From: Dimorphilus gyrociliatus
Lineage: Eukaryota > Annelida > Polychaeta > Dinophilidae
DNA length: 64,000 nucleotides
NCBI GenBank assembly: GCA_904063045.1
Contig: CAJFCJ010000009.1
Span: 538,942-602,941 of the forward strand
Reading direction: 5' to 3'
The position numbers were made by a program, and so were the translations under genes. The first letter of the stretch is position 1. Every line of letters begins with the position of its first letter. The notes beneath the pieces are model-generated. The model searched no databases and had not been told where the DNA came from. It worked only from the letters and a program-made list of their open reading frames with translations. Shown piece after piece: positions 23,571-36,622 of this stretch.

Positions 23571-26078
23571 CTGTTTTCATTCAGCAGGGGAAAATAAAAA
23601 GTAATATACAGTATAAATTTATAAGGAATGAATTAGCATGTTTACCAAATAAAAGACTTAGAAAGTAAATAATATGAATTTAGACTATAGGAAAAGATGC
23701 TAGGCGCGTTCCGTCCTACGCCAATTAACGAACGGCCACTTAACGCACTTTCATTTCCTGCACCACCTGTCATTTTCAAAAGCTTTTCTACCCTTACCGA
23801 TAAATCGATCGGTACCAACCCTCCTCTAATACAAAAATGCTAAATTCTTGTCGTCACCTTCTTCAAATTATTCGATTCATGCGTGCTCATTATTGCAGAA
23901 CCGTCTTAAAAGGCGTCCGAAAGTTAAATAGACGCGAAAATATGGCGGCTTGTGCGTGAGGCGAATTTCTATCGCCCCGGGAATTTTCCTCTAATAATCG
24001 GCTTTTGCTTTTCGTCTGGCGGTTCAATTCGGAAGTGGAAGACAACTTTTGCAACTTGTTGGCCGAAATATTGATCCTTATGATAATTAATAACCGTGAT
24101 AAGTAAGGAAGGGGGTAGCCCGCCGACGGTGCTTTTTATACTTATTTGTTCGGCGGATCTATTTTTTTGCTAGTTTCTTTATTGATTCTGTGGCTAATGT
24201 ATTCGTTATTCTCGCAAAGAAAAAAATCGAATTGTTCCCCTTAAAGTTATCTACCTCTTCCCTTTTGACGAAATGAATAGACGAATTAATACAGGACATT
24301 AAGCTGGAACGTTACTCGAGATTTTTTCAATTACTGTGCAATCCAGAAGTTGTCATTTACACTCTGAGTTGATCAGTTTGTCGTTTGATTCGATATTGGC
24401 TGTAGCTATTTATCTCTCGAACGTGTTAATAAATTATAAGTTACAGTAAAAGGAAGCTAACAGTTTTAAGCTATCCTCACGAGTTTAAAAAGTGATAAGA
24501 CGACACCGTTTTTAAGGATTTAACGCCCCACAGAATCGTAAAAGTCTTGCGATAGGCGATGGGAGTTAAAAACACCAAATATATCGAATTATTTACGATC
24601 TTTTATATCCTTATTCGATTTCGAAGATCCTTTAATCTTCGATGTAGATTTTCGTCTTTTTCAACTTACCAGTTTCCACCATCGGTGACCGTTGGCGAAA
24701 TTCCATAATAGTCATAAACGTCCGAACTTTTATATGTAGAATTCTCTCGCCAACCCGAGGCCAAAGTGAATAGGCCTAAAAAATGCCAAACACCCAGCAT
24801 TTTTTAGAACTGGTCGTCATTTCACCATCTTCCCATTATTCCGTTTGCCAACCGAACAAGAATGTGCCCGCCGCTAGATGGTGTTCAAATCGACAATCTC
24901 TAACGAGCCCTAGTTTGTCCAGGACGGTTGTCGATTAACGAGATGGGTTTTTTTTCTCCTCCCTCCTTTTCCTAATAATTGTTCGTTTTTTCTCTCTTAG
25001 CAGGCCAATGGGCTGGGGAGAGAAATTTCGGTTTTTTGTTTGGATAGGGGAATTTTTCGGGAGATCGAATTCTCTTCCGTCGAGCGGAAAAGGAGAATTC
25101 GAATAAAATCTATGGGGAATCGCCCATCTCCTCCCCTTTTCTTTCACATTTTTCATATAGTTTTTAACACACTTAGCATGCAATCACTTACTCTTCTCGA
25201 TTGAGATATACTGCACATTCTTTTTTATAGATCTAATCTCTTCTCCTGTCGTAAAATTCACGCAACTAACGGTTAATTCGTTTAGATGGAAAAATAAACC
25301 TTCTAAATTGGGTAATACTATATGTGGCATATCTTTTTCATTACCCAAATTCAGAACAAACAAACCATATCGTTTTCAGGTGGATTATATATAGGCTAAA
25401 CTGGGAATTAGTAATAATGCAAGGCGTCAGAAATTGGAAGCTACATATTTGCTGGATAAACTTTGCCAAAGTTCTATTATCTCGTATGATTCATTCCAGT
25501 GCGTCTTTTAGCTATTATTCAATAAGCGCTGGAATTCTTGCCGCAACTTATAAAAACGACAAAAAAAAATTATGGCATACTGATTATTTATAGGAGTACA
25601 TCAAATGTATATTAAATTTTCATTCGGTGGTAGCTCCATCTATCTTTTCAGGAGATTATTAACTCATTGTTTACTGTGTCGACCGTATACTTAAAAGGTA
25701 TTGAAGAGTGTTTTTCAGCTATAGAGCTTTTATAATGTAACTTACACAAATACGATAGGAAAATAGTCGATTCTACTTGATAATATAGTATTTCGCATTA
25801 AAATGGTTGGAAAAATTCAATATTAGTAGTTGAATTTGGGTGGAAGAGAACCGGAAGTTTGGGAGTCATTTGTGATTGCAGGAAATGAGGAAGTGAAGTT
25901 TTGTCAGCTCCGGATGAAATCTCACTAATATTTCCCCCAAAATACGAGAGCTGTCTGATTACAAGTCAGATTGAGTTCTAGTTGATGGCGATGGAATGTT
26001 TTCCTTCAATCGAAACGAATACAGCCCATATAAGAAACGCCTTACTCATTTTTCAATTAGGATCATATCTCTTACGCC

Positions 26079-26206
26079 TCTTTCTTTCTCTGTCTCTGTC
26101 TCTGTCCCTGTCTATGTCTCTCTTACTCTCACTCTCTTTCTCTCTTTCCCCCTCTCTGTCTCCAGCAATCTCTCCCTCTTTCTCTCAATCTCTACTTTCT
26201 TTCTAA
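26079..26206. repeat. CT/CTGT low-complexity tract
   Basis: Tandem TCTCTG/TCTCTC-like sequence, giving false Ser/Leu-rich open frames in two registers. Confidence 0.8.
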
Positions 26207-26562
26207 TTAGATAAACTCTACAGAGCAGTGAAAGATGATAGCATTTCTAAAACGGCTGAATACGTTCTTCCTTTTTGTTCCATTCTTTGGTTATCCTTTG
26301 ATAATTATTGATAGAAATATTGACGTTTTATTTAAAAAGGAATAAGACGAATAGGAAATGATAAATGTAATAATTATTTATTACCTTTCAATAAAATTAT
26401 AATACTTGTTATAAGAACATGAGTTCGGTTACTGCAATAAAAGAGCGAATGTAATAAAATAGACGTTGTTTAATTCAATGTAAATCGATCTTTTGAAGAA
26501 TATTTAATCAGTCATTCACTATAATAAAAGATTATTTCATCCAGTTCAGATACTTCTACTAG

Positions 26563-26571
26563 AGATGGCGC
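26563..26571 (+). promoter_or_regulatory. AGATGGCGC site
   Basis: Exact copy of the recurrent nonamer, about 1 kb upstream of the SLC7 gene, in context CTAGAGATGGCGCTCT. Confidence 0.4.
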
Positions 26572-27328
26572 TCTAATAACATTGCAATCAGTAGCTAACT
26601 AAGGTTGAAATGAGATTTACTCCTGGGATAATTAAGTCTGAGCATGTACATAAAAAATATTAAATAATTGGATGGGAAAAAACGTATGCGTTAAACGTTT
26701 ATGTGACTCACCGGTATCATTATTAACCTTTAATAATGCCTTCTAAAATTTACTTGCCATTTGCACTCTACTTTCGTCGAAAAGTGGAGAAAATTAAAAA
26801 AGACCCTTAACAAAAGATCATTATTAATTCGAAGTAGAAATTCGAATTATTGTCACATTTTGCTGTTTCTTTCATGCTTTCTTGACATATAATTTATTTT
26901 AACATTAATATCAATGAATATTAAATAAGTGCTTTCAATCTTCCACCTTACAATTGACTACTACTTCTCCCACAAAAATAAAAAACAAATTCCCAACAAA
27001 ATAGTATTTTCTTAAGGAGATAAGAGATGAGAGCATAAAGGCTAAGATAGGATTGAGAAAACTTTACTTTCTATATATATCTTGTAGTTCTTATGTAAGG
27101 ATAAAGCTAAAGAAATCTTTTAACCTTGTAGAATTAGGTAAAAGTACTTGAGAGAGAAAAAGAGAATGAGAAGAGGAAAAGAAGGGTAAAAGAAATGAAT
27201 GGAAAAGAAGTGACAACTATAGTAAAAGTAGTAAACTTTTGTAGTAGATATGAAGCCTCATTTAATTAAGTATATGGAAATGTTTATAAATGTCATACTA
27301 GCAAATTCCGTACATTTAAAGAAACAAT

Positions 27329-27413
27329 GATATATATATATATAGTATATATATATCTAACAGTATATATACATATATATATATATATATATCTAACAGT
27401 ATATTTATACACC
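27329..27413. repeat. (TA)n microsatellite with duplicated spacer
   Basis: TA repeats interrupted twice by the same TCTAACAGTATAT segment, so the block has itself been duplicated in tandem. Confidence 0.85.
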
Positions 27414-27474
27414 AGACAGCGCTGCAACGAAAAAAAAATCAATCAATCGACGCCGCCTTTCTTCACTCGATTCG

Positions 27475-27482
27475 TGACGTCA
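27475..27482 (+). promoter_or_regulatory. CRE TGACGTCA upstream of the SLC7 gene
   Basis: Perfect palindromic CREB/ATF site 80 bp before the ATG at 27562. Confidence 0.45.
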
Positions 27483-27561
27483 ACAGCAACGTTTCGACGT
27501 CCATGTTGATTGTTTACATCAGTTAATCCTGACTATACGAAAAAGAGAGGACCTATTAGGA

Positions 27562-29894
27562 ATGCCCTCATTACTCCACAAGCTATTTAGAACACAGAGG
27601 AACCCGCTCTCAGGACAAACGTCCCCGACAGCGCCAAATTGGATAGACGTTTCCTACATAGGCCTCAAATACACATTTGGCCTCGCTATTTACATCGTGT
27701 CTTGTGCTATTGTGCAAAAGATTTCCGGAAGCGCATTTATCTTATCAATATGTCTGGCTACTTTACTAGCTACCCTATTGGGTAAGTAAATTAGGTCTAT
27801 AACACTGAAAAAATCAGTGCTGACCATGTATTTAAATAAACTAGAGGTAAATTGGTCAATAATTGACTAGGTGACAAAGTTTACTGTAATCGATGTTCAT
27901 AAGCAAGCAATGTTACTAGGTATGTACAACAGAAAACCCGATAAGTAAATGCTATATATAACGTTTAATATATTAAATTCTTATAGTTTATTATACAAAT
28001 AACCATCCTTTTGTCAATTATTGGCTATTTATAGAAGGTTGTAAAGTTCACTTTTCTTTTGATACTTTATGACTAAGTGAAACATAATTACCTCAACTGA
28101 CTATTAAATTTTCGGTTCTTTTCCCTATCAGCAATAAATTTCATCGAAATACGAACAAGATCATCATCATTCGTTGGAACTGCTTATGAATATGTCTACA
28201 GGACTATTGGTGAACTTCCGGCCTTCATCGTCGGCTGGTCGACGATTCTCCAGCATACTGCAGTTGCCTCTTTGCTGGCTCGCTCAATTTCTCAGAATTT
28301 TGACTTTCTAATTGGAAGTCCGATACTCAATTTTACTATTACGACCTTTCATTCAAACGGGGATCGTCATTTGGGTGATAGACCAGATTTTCTTGCTCTC
28401 GGAATATTGCTCATCGTTGGAAGTTTACTAGTTGCCGGTGTCAAACAACCTAAACTAGCTTTATTAATTGTTAATTGCGCAGCCTTTCTACTTTTAACTT
28501 TCGTATGTGTTGTTGCTTTATTCCACTTGGATTGGAACATTTGGAAGAAACATTTCTTTTTAGATGGATTTGGAGGAGTAAGTGTAGTTCTTATTCATTC
28601 AATTTATCTTTTCTTATATACTAATATATACATATTTTAAATAATTCAGGTTTTGGAGGGAACATCGAGCTCGATGATTCTTTTTGTGGGAATAATACCT
28701 ATGTCTTCTTCAATAAATCCAACACTTTCTTCCTCCAGATCAACCTTTCCATTAGCTCTCTTTTCAAAGCTCTTTGTCAGCTTACTAAGCTTTGGGGCTA
28801 TTGCCCTGACCTTTAGTCTCTTAGCAGATCCTGACATCTACTTAACTGAAACCGTCCTTCCTGAAGGATTTGCTTTGAGGCACATGTCTTGGATACGATA
28901 TATCTTCTGTTTCCTGGCTGTAATCTATTGCACTATCCTTTTAAGGATTTACATCCGCTTTGGTTCCAAACTTCTTACGAAAATGTCTTCGCATGGCCTC
29001 TGTTTCAATATATTTAAGTTTCAAGATGGGCGAACTAATGCCTTTGTATTTTCAACAATCTTCATATGTGTAATTGGATGTGTGTTAACTGGTGTATTTG
29101 AAACAATCCACCTTATTCAACTGGCTAGTTTTAACTTTCTGTTTTGTCAGTCAATTTGTGTTATTGGTCTACTGTGTCTGAAGTACTATCCTGTTGAAAG
29201 CTTTAGCTTACCTCCAAGGCGATTGACAACACACAATGGAAAAATTTATGGTTCAGTTGATAGCGAGACAACTCCTGAACAGAACGAAGAAGGAGATATA
29301 GATAGAGTTGTCGAAGATTACCTTACAGAGCAAAGTCAGAGAAGATTTTGTTCTTTAGGTTTGGCGGTACACTTGTCTTCCTTTGCATCTGCAGCTTCGT
29401 TCAAAAGAGTTGTCTTCTCGTCCGCCATGTTTATCATAGTTAGTTTCGTTGGTTGTACAATCCTAACTATATTCTATAGCAAATTAGCAGCAGGAAATGG
29501 GTTTTTAATTTTCACATTATGCGTCCTACTCTTGGTCCTCTTTGGTTTTATGGGAACAATAGCAACCCAATCTCAAGCAGAGGAGGGTTTATGCTATAAT
29601 AGTTCGTACATTATAAAGGCTCCTTTGACGCCATGGTTAAACTTATTAACCTTAGAATTAATTGTCATCCTCCTTGTACGATTCAGGGCACTATATTGGA
29701 TTTTTTGCAGCGTCTGGATACTAATAGGCCTTATTATATACGCTTTCTATGGCTATAGAAACAGTGAAGAAGCATCCAGAGTTTCGATTGTGGACGAAGA
29801 AGAACAACTGTTGCAGGCGACACCCAGCGAACCTCCAAGCGAAGTAATTAATAGCACAAGCGATGACGAAGAGCTATTAATACCGGACGATTGA
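27562..29894 (+). CDS. SLC7A14/CAT-like amino-acid transporter, divergent
   Basis: Three exons, 27562-27781, 28132-28577 and 28650-29894, encode 636 residues with about 14 hydrophobic segments. Family marks include the TM3 region (SFVGTAYEYVYRTIGELPAFIVGWSTILQH, here described in two parts: YEYVYRTIGELPAF and IVGWSTILQH), GVKQPKLAL, the WKKHFFLDGFGGV loop that precedes TM6, and the PMSSS segment after it. This is the cationic amino-acid transporter branch of SLC7, nearest to SLC7A14 (lysosomal/vesicular) in my judgement. TM1 of active family members carries a Gly-rich substrate motif. Here the equivalent reads KYTFGLAIYIVSCA, without G-x-G, so transport may be altered or lost. The C-terminus is acidic (SDDEELLIPDD). 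Both introns keep phase (1 and 0). Confidence 0.8.
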
Positions 29895-30225
29895 TTAATA
29901 ATCCATACGTAAACGTGGACGCTCACCACTGAAAATTCACCGTTTTTCTTTTCTCTTTTCTATTTAAAATAATTTATTTAGATAAAAAATTACTCTTCTA
30001 TGTTTATCATTCATCTTGTTCATCTCTCTCGGAAATAGGCTACAACAGATGAAGAGATAGAAAGGAAGAAAGAAGAAAAAAATCCATAAAAAAGAAAAAA
30101 AGGATATTTTAATACTTCGAAATTTTTGTTCTTTTTTTGTCAAAAGAAATCGTTATCTATCGTATTCTAAGTGATTTTTACGTATAATCGTATCAACTGT
30201 ATAAAATATGTATGTTTTCTAATAG

Positions 30226-30231
30226 AATAAA
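30226..30231 (+). terminator. polyadenylation signal AATAAA
   Basis: About 330 bp after the SLC7 stop codon. It is the first clear canonical hexamer downstream. Confidence 0.4.
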
Positions 30232-30974
30232 CTGGTGTAAAAGCAACAAAAACAAAAGCAAAAAAAAGAAACACAAGCAAGTACACTAATTCTTTGATTG
30301 AAGGAAGAGAGAAGAAAGAAAAGAAAGGGAAAGGAGAGAAGCATGGTCCGTTTGTTTGATCGATCCTTTTTTCTCTTTATTATAAATTCTGTCGGCAGAG
30401 AGAAGACTTTTTGTAGGCATATTACAGGGCTAAGTTAGCTTAATAAACATTAAGCGAGCTATTAATGTTGGTATTGATCTCTAATAAAACAGTACTAAAG
30501 TAAAAGAGAATGAGCCGTTTACTCAGGCATAGAAAATAATTAACACACACTAATTAGTATCGCAATTTGTAAGAGAATAAATAAACTATTATATATTATT
30601 TAGCGAAAGGATATATTCACTTAACGTATTACGTATTTCATTATTCAGTTTGTAATACGAAAATGTCCAAAAAAAGATGATTTATAGACTTTTAATTCGT
30701 TTATGTGGGCCAGCAAATAGTATTAAAAATAACGTTGTAACTTGTTTTCTCTATTCTCCTCTTCTCTTGCGTTTCTTTTTCTTTCCACTTGTCCCGCATG
30801 AAATGAACCTTTTGAAAAAAACATTACATTCACTTTTATATATCCTTCGAGTTTTATTATCAGCTATTCAACAAGCTTTTATGAGCACTAAAGAGGACAG
30901 AGGCGAGAGACGCCTTTAGAATAGTCATAAAACGCTGTTTAAATCAAGAAGAAACATTTTGTGAATATTTCGAC

Positions 30975-30983
30975 AGATGGCGC
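30975..30983 (+). promoter_or_regulatory. AGATGGCGC site
   Basis: Exact copy of the recurrent nonamer (context GACAGATGGCGCC), downstream of the SLC7 gene. Confidence 0.4.
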
Positions 30984-31526
30984 CTTCTGTCTATATAAAA
31001 AAGAAGAAAGAGAATAAAGTTTTTATCCCAAGTCGTTTAAAACCTGTTGCAACTGATATAGCTGATAGCAAACTAAATAATGGTGTTAGTATAAGAAATT
31101 AACAAAAACAAAATATATCAAAAAAGAAGAGGGAGATTGGACAGACAGAGAGAGAGAAAGTGGAAGCGGAAAGAAAGAGTATGGGTTTGGGGGGGGGGAG
31201 GACGGGGGGAATAAAGAAAACGGTAGGAGGGGTTAAAAGTAAAGATGACCGCTTAAAAGGAGAAACTGTAATATATACAGAGGATTACTTTATCGATGCA
31301 TCTGGTAATCTTTTGACTGAAAAATTAATAATATGGCTACTAATATAGTCTGCGCTCACGTACTTATTCACTTTTTAGAGGCAGGACTCGTGTAACATTT
31401 GGTGTTGTATTGATTTGATGCGTGGTGAGACGAACAATATACAAATATGTTGCATTTTAAATATGGTATAACAATTAATAAAACTAAAATCGTAGAAGTT
31501 AAAGGTCAAGCGTTTTTAGATTAGTT

Positions 31527-31529
<3 letters not shown>

Positions 31530-31560
<31 letters not shown>
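31530..31560. repeat. (TA)n microsatellite
   Basis: About 15 uninterrupted TA units. Confidence 0.9.
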
Positions 31561-31563
<3 letters not shown>

Positions 31564-32664
31564 GCGTATAAACGATACTGAAGATCTCTTTACATCCTTT
31601 ATAGATATCAATTAATATGAAATTTATTGTAAAAATGTTCAGAGACCGGTAAATGTATGTTTAATTATTACCGTATTGAACGCTATGTAAACACTGAACG
31701 GTTTTTCTCTTTTAATCTTACAAATAGTATAGCAGTTAATAATTAAGACTCTATTGTTGAAAGGTAATTCTCTGACATTGAAAAGGAGAAAAGAGTGGAA
31801 TTTTGAGTACATAAGAGTGTAAGTAAAGTTAGTAGTCCGCGCACGGTTTTCCGTCGAAACGTCGACTTAACCGACAATTAAAACGAGTGGCGTCGAGTGA
31901 CGTTGAGAAGTAGGATTTTTTAACACCGTCAACTTTTCTCTCTCTCTTCGTCTCTCTACAATCAATTCCGACGCGACCTCAACGTTACCAACAGATTAGA
32001 GGAGTGGGGAGAAAAAAAAAAGTGCTATAAAAAAAAAACTTTTCAAATCGTCTAATCAAAGGCGTCAATTAATTAGCATAAGCGTTTGAAGCTCCGTTGG
32101 TGTAACTTTTGTTTGCTTTAGCATATGATTATATTTCAAAAAAAGGAGAGATTGAGATTTTTTTTCTATTTTTTTATAATAGCAGCATGCTTGCATTCTC
32201 ACGAAGGTTTTTATATATATATTGGCATAAAACGCAAACAAATTGAATAGGCTTGTTTATATATTCAGAAAGTAATACCCGGGCAGGCGGCTTTTAATTC
32301 ATGCCAAATGTCAAGGCGTGTAAATAACATGGGCCGTTTCAGGAGGGAGTTGGGTGATATGGTTAAGCCTGTTCAAACTTAATAAAACATACATACTACG
32401 CGGATTAGTGTTCAACGGATCGTTTATTGAACGAAAGTCAATTCGAATAATTAGTTTTACAAACAGTTGCTTTTTAATATCCCGTTTAGGACGATTAGAC
32501 ATTTGAGTGGACTGGGAAATTGGTTGCTGCAAAAATCCATATTATTAATATATATATATATACTGTATTTACTGTATTTACTGCATATGATATTAATATA
32601 AGCACATGTAGTGCTATAGACATTTATAGAATTATATACAAAATATAAATCCAGATGAAAGTTC

Positions 32665-32667
<3 letters not shown>

Positions 32668-32713
<46 letters not shown>
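32668..32713. repeat. (TA)n microsatellite
   Basis: About 23 uninterrupted TA units. Confidence 0.9.
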
Positions 32714-32716
<3 letters not shown>

Positions 32717-33765
32717 CATATGGTTTATGCAGTAGAGCTATTTATCTTGAATTACCTGCACTTATACATTAATCTTTTGGTTTCATATATGCATGCCATT
32801 GTCTAAACATTTATCTATTCCATAAAGATGGTATATTGTAAGAGGAAATGCGACCGATCGTTACTAACTCGGAGACAAGTTGATAAGCGGGGAATATCAT
32901 CAATAAAAGCTGCATATGAAATTCGTGAACGGAATGAATTACGTTCGCTCCGCCACCCTTTTTATTTTCCTTCTTCACCATATTGCCCGATTCTCAGTGC
33001 CAGAATTCAATCTATAATATTTATTCTACGCGTCGTTTTTCCACCCATTTCTATTATTGTTCGTCATGTACCGTAATTGGCTTTTGCAATCCGAGTTTAT
33101 TTGAGCTAATTGCCCTCATTTTCCGAGATTATTTTCTCTTCTTATTATAATTTTTTACCTAATAGAACTGTTTTTTTTCCGCATAACCCTTGTGTTTATT
33201 CAACTTTGAATAAACGTCCTTTTTAGCATCTCTTTGAAAAAAATCCGTTTGCCTTTTCTCGTTCTCATTTACCCCTTTTCCAGTCGGCTATAAATTGACT
33301 GGTGGAACAGCTTGTGCTGACATAATACCGTTTTCAGCACCACGTGCGCCTTTTTCAATTTTGCGGCGGCGGAAAGTGAATTTTAATCTCACTGTTTGTA
33401 TGCTAAGACCGTTCACCGATTCGGCGCTACCTTTGATATTTCTCGTTTTGTTTGATATTGCTGGCGTCCTCCCGTCTGATCCGCTTTATGAATCGTGATT
33501 TTTATGTGTTATAGGCCATTTATGGCGTGAAAAGAGACATGAAAGCATTTTAATTGATTATTATTATGAATGTTAATATTATTATTATTATATTATTATA
33601 TAGAATATTTATTGATATAGAGTCTAAAGAGCTTGGTAGTGGTCTAGATAGGGAATAGAGAAAATCGTTAGAATAAACTCTAATCATTAAGTAATTATGT
33701 AAGAAATTTATTGCAATTATAGAGTTAATATATCTATATGATTTTCTAATACGAATTAATATACT

Positions 33766-33782
33766 TGTATATATATATACAG

Positions 33783-33820
<38 letters not shown>

Positions 33821-34006
33821 TTCTTTTATAAATCTATTTATTATTTACATATACAGTATAATAGTTAAACAAACATATATCTTTAAGTATATGTAGATGG
33901 ATTTATATATATATATATATATATATAAGCACTGTACTTTACATTCGTATGTCTGTACAATAATTTATATTTATCTATTTATATAGATATATATATATAT
34001 ATATAG
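33766..34006. repeat. cluster of (TA)n microsatellites
   Basis: Four TA arrays in 240 bp, separated by AT-rich spacers with a recurring ACAGTATA word. Confidence 0.8.
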
Positions 34007-34441
34007 AAAATCATTGACAAAGAGACGGTTCTTGAGATAGATTACATATAAACATACATGTATATTTTAATAAGCGAACACCGTACGCTACCAGTCCCGT
34101 GTTCAAACACATTCGAAATGTCAACAAAAGCGTCTTAAAGCTTGACACTAATGTCACAAGATAAACATTAATAATACGAAACGGTAGCTTGCTAAAGTTT
34201 ATGAAGATTTTTTCTTTTTTTTTTCCGTCCCTTAAATAAACGTTTTTTTCGAATTGTCGAAGAGCCAGAATAGCCTTAGGGTTTTGTCGACAGTTTCGAT
34301 CCGTGTAAATAAGAGTCGGATTAACCAATAAAGATCAATTAGGCGGATCGTATATCTAGCATTTATGGCATTTAGAAAATTCCCCAAGTTCGAGCACCAT
34401 CCAAAAAAAGAAAATCAGTCTCTTGTTCTTATTTTCTTTTT

Positions 34442-34447
34442 TTTATT
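34442..34447 (-). terminator. polyadenylation signal AATAAA (- strand)
   Basis: TTTATT on the + strand, 57 bp downstream of the dbx stop codon. Confidence 0.45.
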
Positions 34448-34503
34448 TATTTATTCACTTCTCTCTATTTTTACAGAGCTTTTTCACTTTTCCTTCAAAT
34501 TTG

Positions 34504-36622
34504 TCATGACACCAAGTTAATTTCATCCTCATCGCTCTCTTCCGCGTTTATGGGTGATTGCGGTATTGTAGATGGTTTATCCCTGCCTGATGAAAGCATT
34601 TCTCTTTCTTTTGAATTTCTCCATTTCATTCTCCGATTTTGAAACCATATTTTTACCTGATGAATAAATAAACATAAAAAGAAATCAGTGAAATATATTT
34701 GCTAATCGAAATGAACAGGTGCCGTCTTTCGGTTGCTTGTAGCTAATTACCAACCAACACATACAATACCCGTATATAACCGGCACATATACATTTAACA
34801 CGTGTTTATACTCGAGTGGATATGTATATTGGACGTTTTTAAATATGTATTTATATACAAAATATATATTTATATATACCCAACATAGGGACGCCCGTAT
34901 GGTGCGTACCTTTATAAATAAACATATCTAAAAAGAAGCATGAAACATCTGTAGACTTAACCGTACGTTTTGTTTCTTTGTTGTTCCCGCACTATTATAA
35001 ATGAATGGAGTATTTATAAATCACTTTTTTTGCTTCGCTTTTAATAAAACTTTATCAGTTTACTTGATCTTATAGAAACCGACGCGAATAGATTAATACT
35101 TCAGCGTCGAAAAATTTGATTTGCGTAAATATTTTCCTAAGGGTTAAGGCTTTTAACAAAATTCTCGTATCGGCCATAAAACATCAATTATAGTTTAATC
35201 GGTGATTTTTCCGCTTTCTCTCCCTACCGCGCTCTCCTACCCTTTTTTAATATATGCCGAAAAATAGGGATTCTATAGAAATCGGATATTTTAAAAGAAC
35301 GTTTACCCAAAATTATATTTACCTTTTCACTTAAGAAAGAAATGCACGAGTTTTTATACTATATAATTAGATAATTATCATAATTATCTCAATGAATAAG
35401 TATATGGTAAATCGTTATGTGGCACAAATAGAGTACAACTTTCTTTTTAGCCACGCCTACTTGGTCTAGTTGTTTCTATTGATTAGTAATTTAAATTATT
35501 TTCTTATAGGGATATTTTTAATTTTCAATATATCAAACAATTTTTTTTACACATTGTAACAATTTCAATTCAATAAACAAGCGTCAAATGTTCTTTCAAG
35601 TATAATAAAAGTTTAACAGATGGAATTGGAAGGTGTCTTGACAAAAAGGTGTTAAAATAAAAAGTAAACTGTACGGTTCGGGTTAAAATTAAACAAAAGA
35701 TTATCTACGTGCACTGTATATAGATTTATATAGAATACAGAAAATTTATTTATTTACCTGTGAATCCTTTAGTCCCAATTTCTCTGCTAGATTTTTCCGA
35801 TCGGGTTTACTAATATATTTCTGTTTTTGGAATGTGTCCTCTAAACCCTTCCTCTGAGAATCGGAGAAAACAGCTCTCCTAAGCATTCCTCTCCTCGGTT
35901 TACCGCGCATATTATTCAATAAAGAGAATGCGTGATGAAGCGGGAGAACGGATGGCCCGCTGGCTGTAGAAACAACAAATTGTCTTTAGACGGTTTTAAA
36001 ACTCTTAAATAAATAAAGCTATTTCAAACCTGGCATATTGTAGTGGGGGTTCGGATTAGCTTGGGTTTGGCTAAAATGGAATGGGTCGAACATGTATGAA
36101 TTTGGGATTTCTGGGGAGTATGGAGGAGCTCGAATCGAATATCTGCGTGTAGGAGTTGCCACTGTTACAGAAGAAGAAGGGAAAAAACGGCACAATTATT
36201 AAAATTGCAGTTGAAGCATTTAAGCGTTAAACTGACACGCAATATTCTTTATTATTTTACTAGTCATAGTGATCGATAATAAAGCTTATAAAGTGGATAA
36301 AGGATTAAAATTCGATTTAGACAACCTCAAACTTTATATTAAAATATTTACAAAAAGATTTTTAACCTTTGTTTTCAGGAGAAGGCGTTTTTTTATAAGA
36401 CGGAGTATCTTTCGACAATATAGCGTTTATTCCAAACTTCAATTGACTAGAGGACGGCGTTGAGGCGTCACTTTCCGCCTTAGACGTCACCTTCAAAGTC
36501 GGTGACGGCGTTCTAGGAGGCGTCCGAGATTTTTCGTTGAATACGCAGAAAGGAAGTGAAAATGCTAGAGGAGGAACATGATGAAAGGGTCGTGGACAGA
36601 ATCCAGCATTTTGCGAGAACAT
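34504..36622 (-). CDS. dbx: Dbx homeobox transcription factor
   Basis: Four exons, 36622-36367, 36161-36030, 35963-35758 and 34656-34504, encode 248 residues. Dbx proteins pattern interneuron progenitors and act as repressors. The homeodomain is at about residues 155-214. It contains RRGMLRRAVFSDSQRKGLE and FQKQKYISKPDRK, and then VKIWFQNRRMKWRNSKEREM; the flanking GKPRRGM and KEREMLSSG are diagnostic of Dbx. An intron splits the homeodomain between positions 44 and 45. Residues 63-70 (FGINAILS) fit the Eh1 Groucho-binding motif. The C-terminal tail is short and acidic (NAEESDEDEINLVS). Introns are 204, 66 and 1101 bp. The start MFSQNAGFCPRPF follows a GC-rich promoter with a CCAAT box (reverse ATTGG) near 36710. 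Confidence 0.93.

Larger units (their letters stand above)
23571..27561. other. gene-poor region, 4.0 kb
   Basis: The upstream signal-peptide exon of the TMEM145-like gene may lie here but I could not place it. There is a CT-rich tract at about 26079-26206, AGATGGCGC at 26563, a degenerate AGATGGTG at about 24876, a (TA)n block at 27329-27413 and a CRE at 27475. No other gene was recognised. Confidence 0.5.
29895..34503. other. gene-poor region, 4.6 kb
   Basis: Contains the SLC7 3' UTR, purine-rich tracts, AGATGGCGC at 30975, (TA)n blocks at 31530, 32668 and 33766, and a GC-richer patch with several GTCGAC/GTCGA words near 31845-31910. The frames present are short and simple. No gene was recognised. 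It lies 3' of dbx and may hold its enhancers. Confidence 0.5.

Noticed and set aside
25982-26214. Two overlapping Ser/Leu-rich frames
   Set aside because: Both registers of a CT repeat; low complexity, not a gene.
27327-27509. Tyr/Ile repeat protein
   Set aside because: Translation of a (TA)n array.
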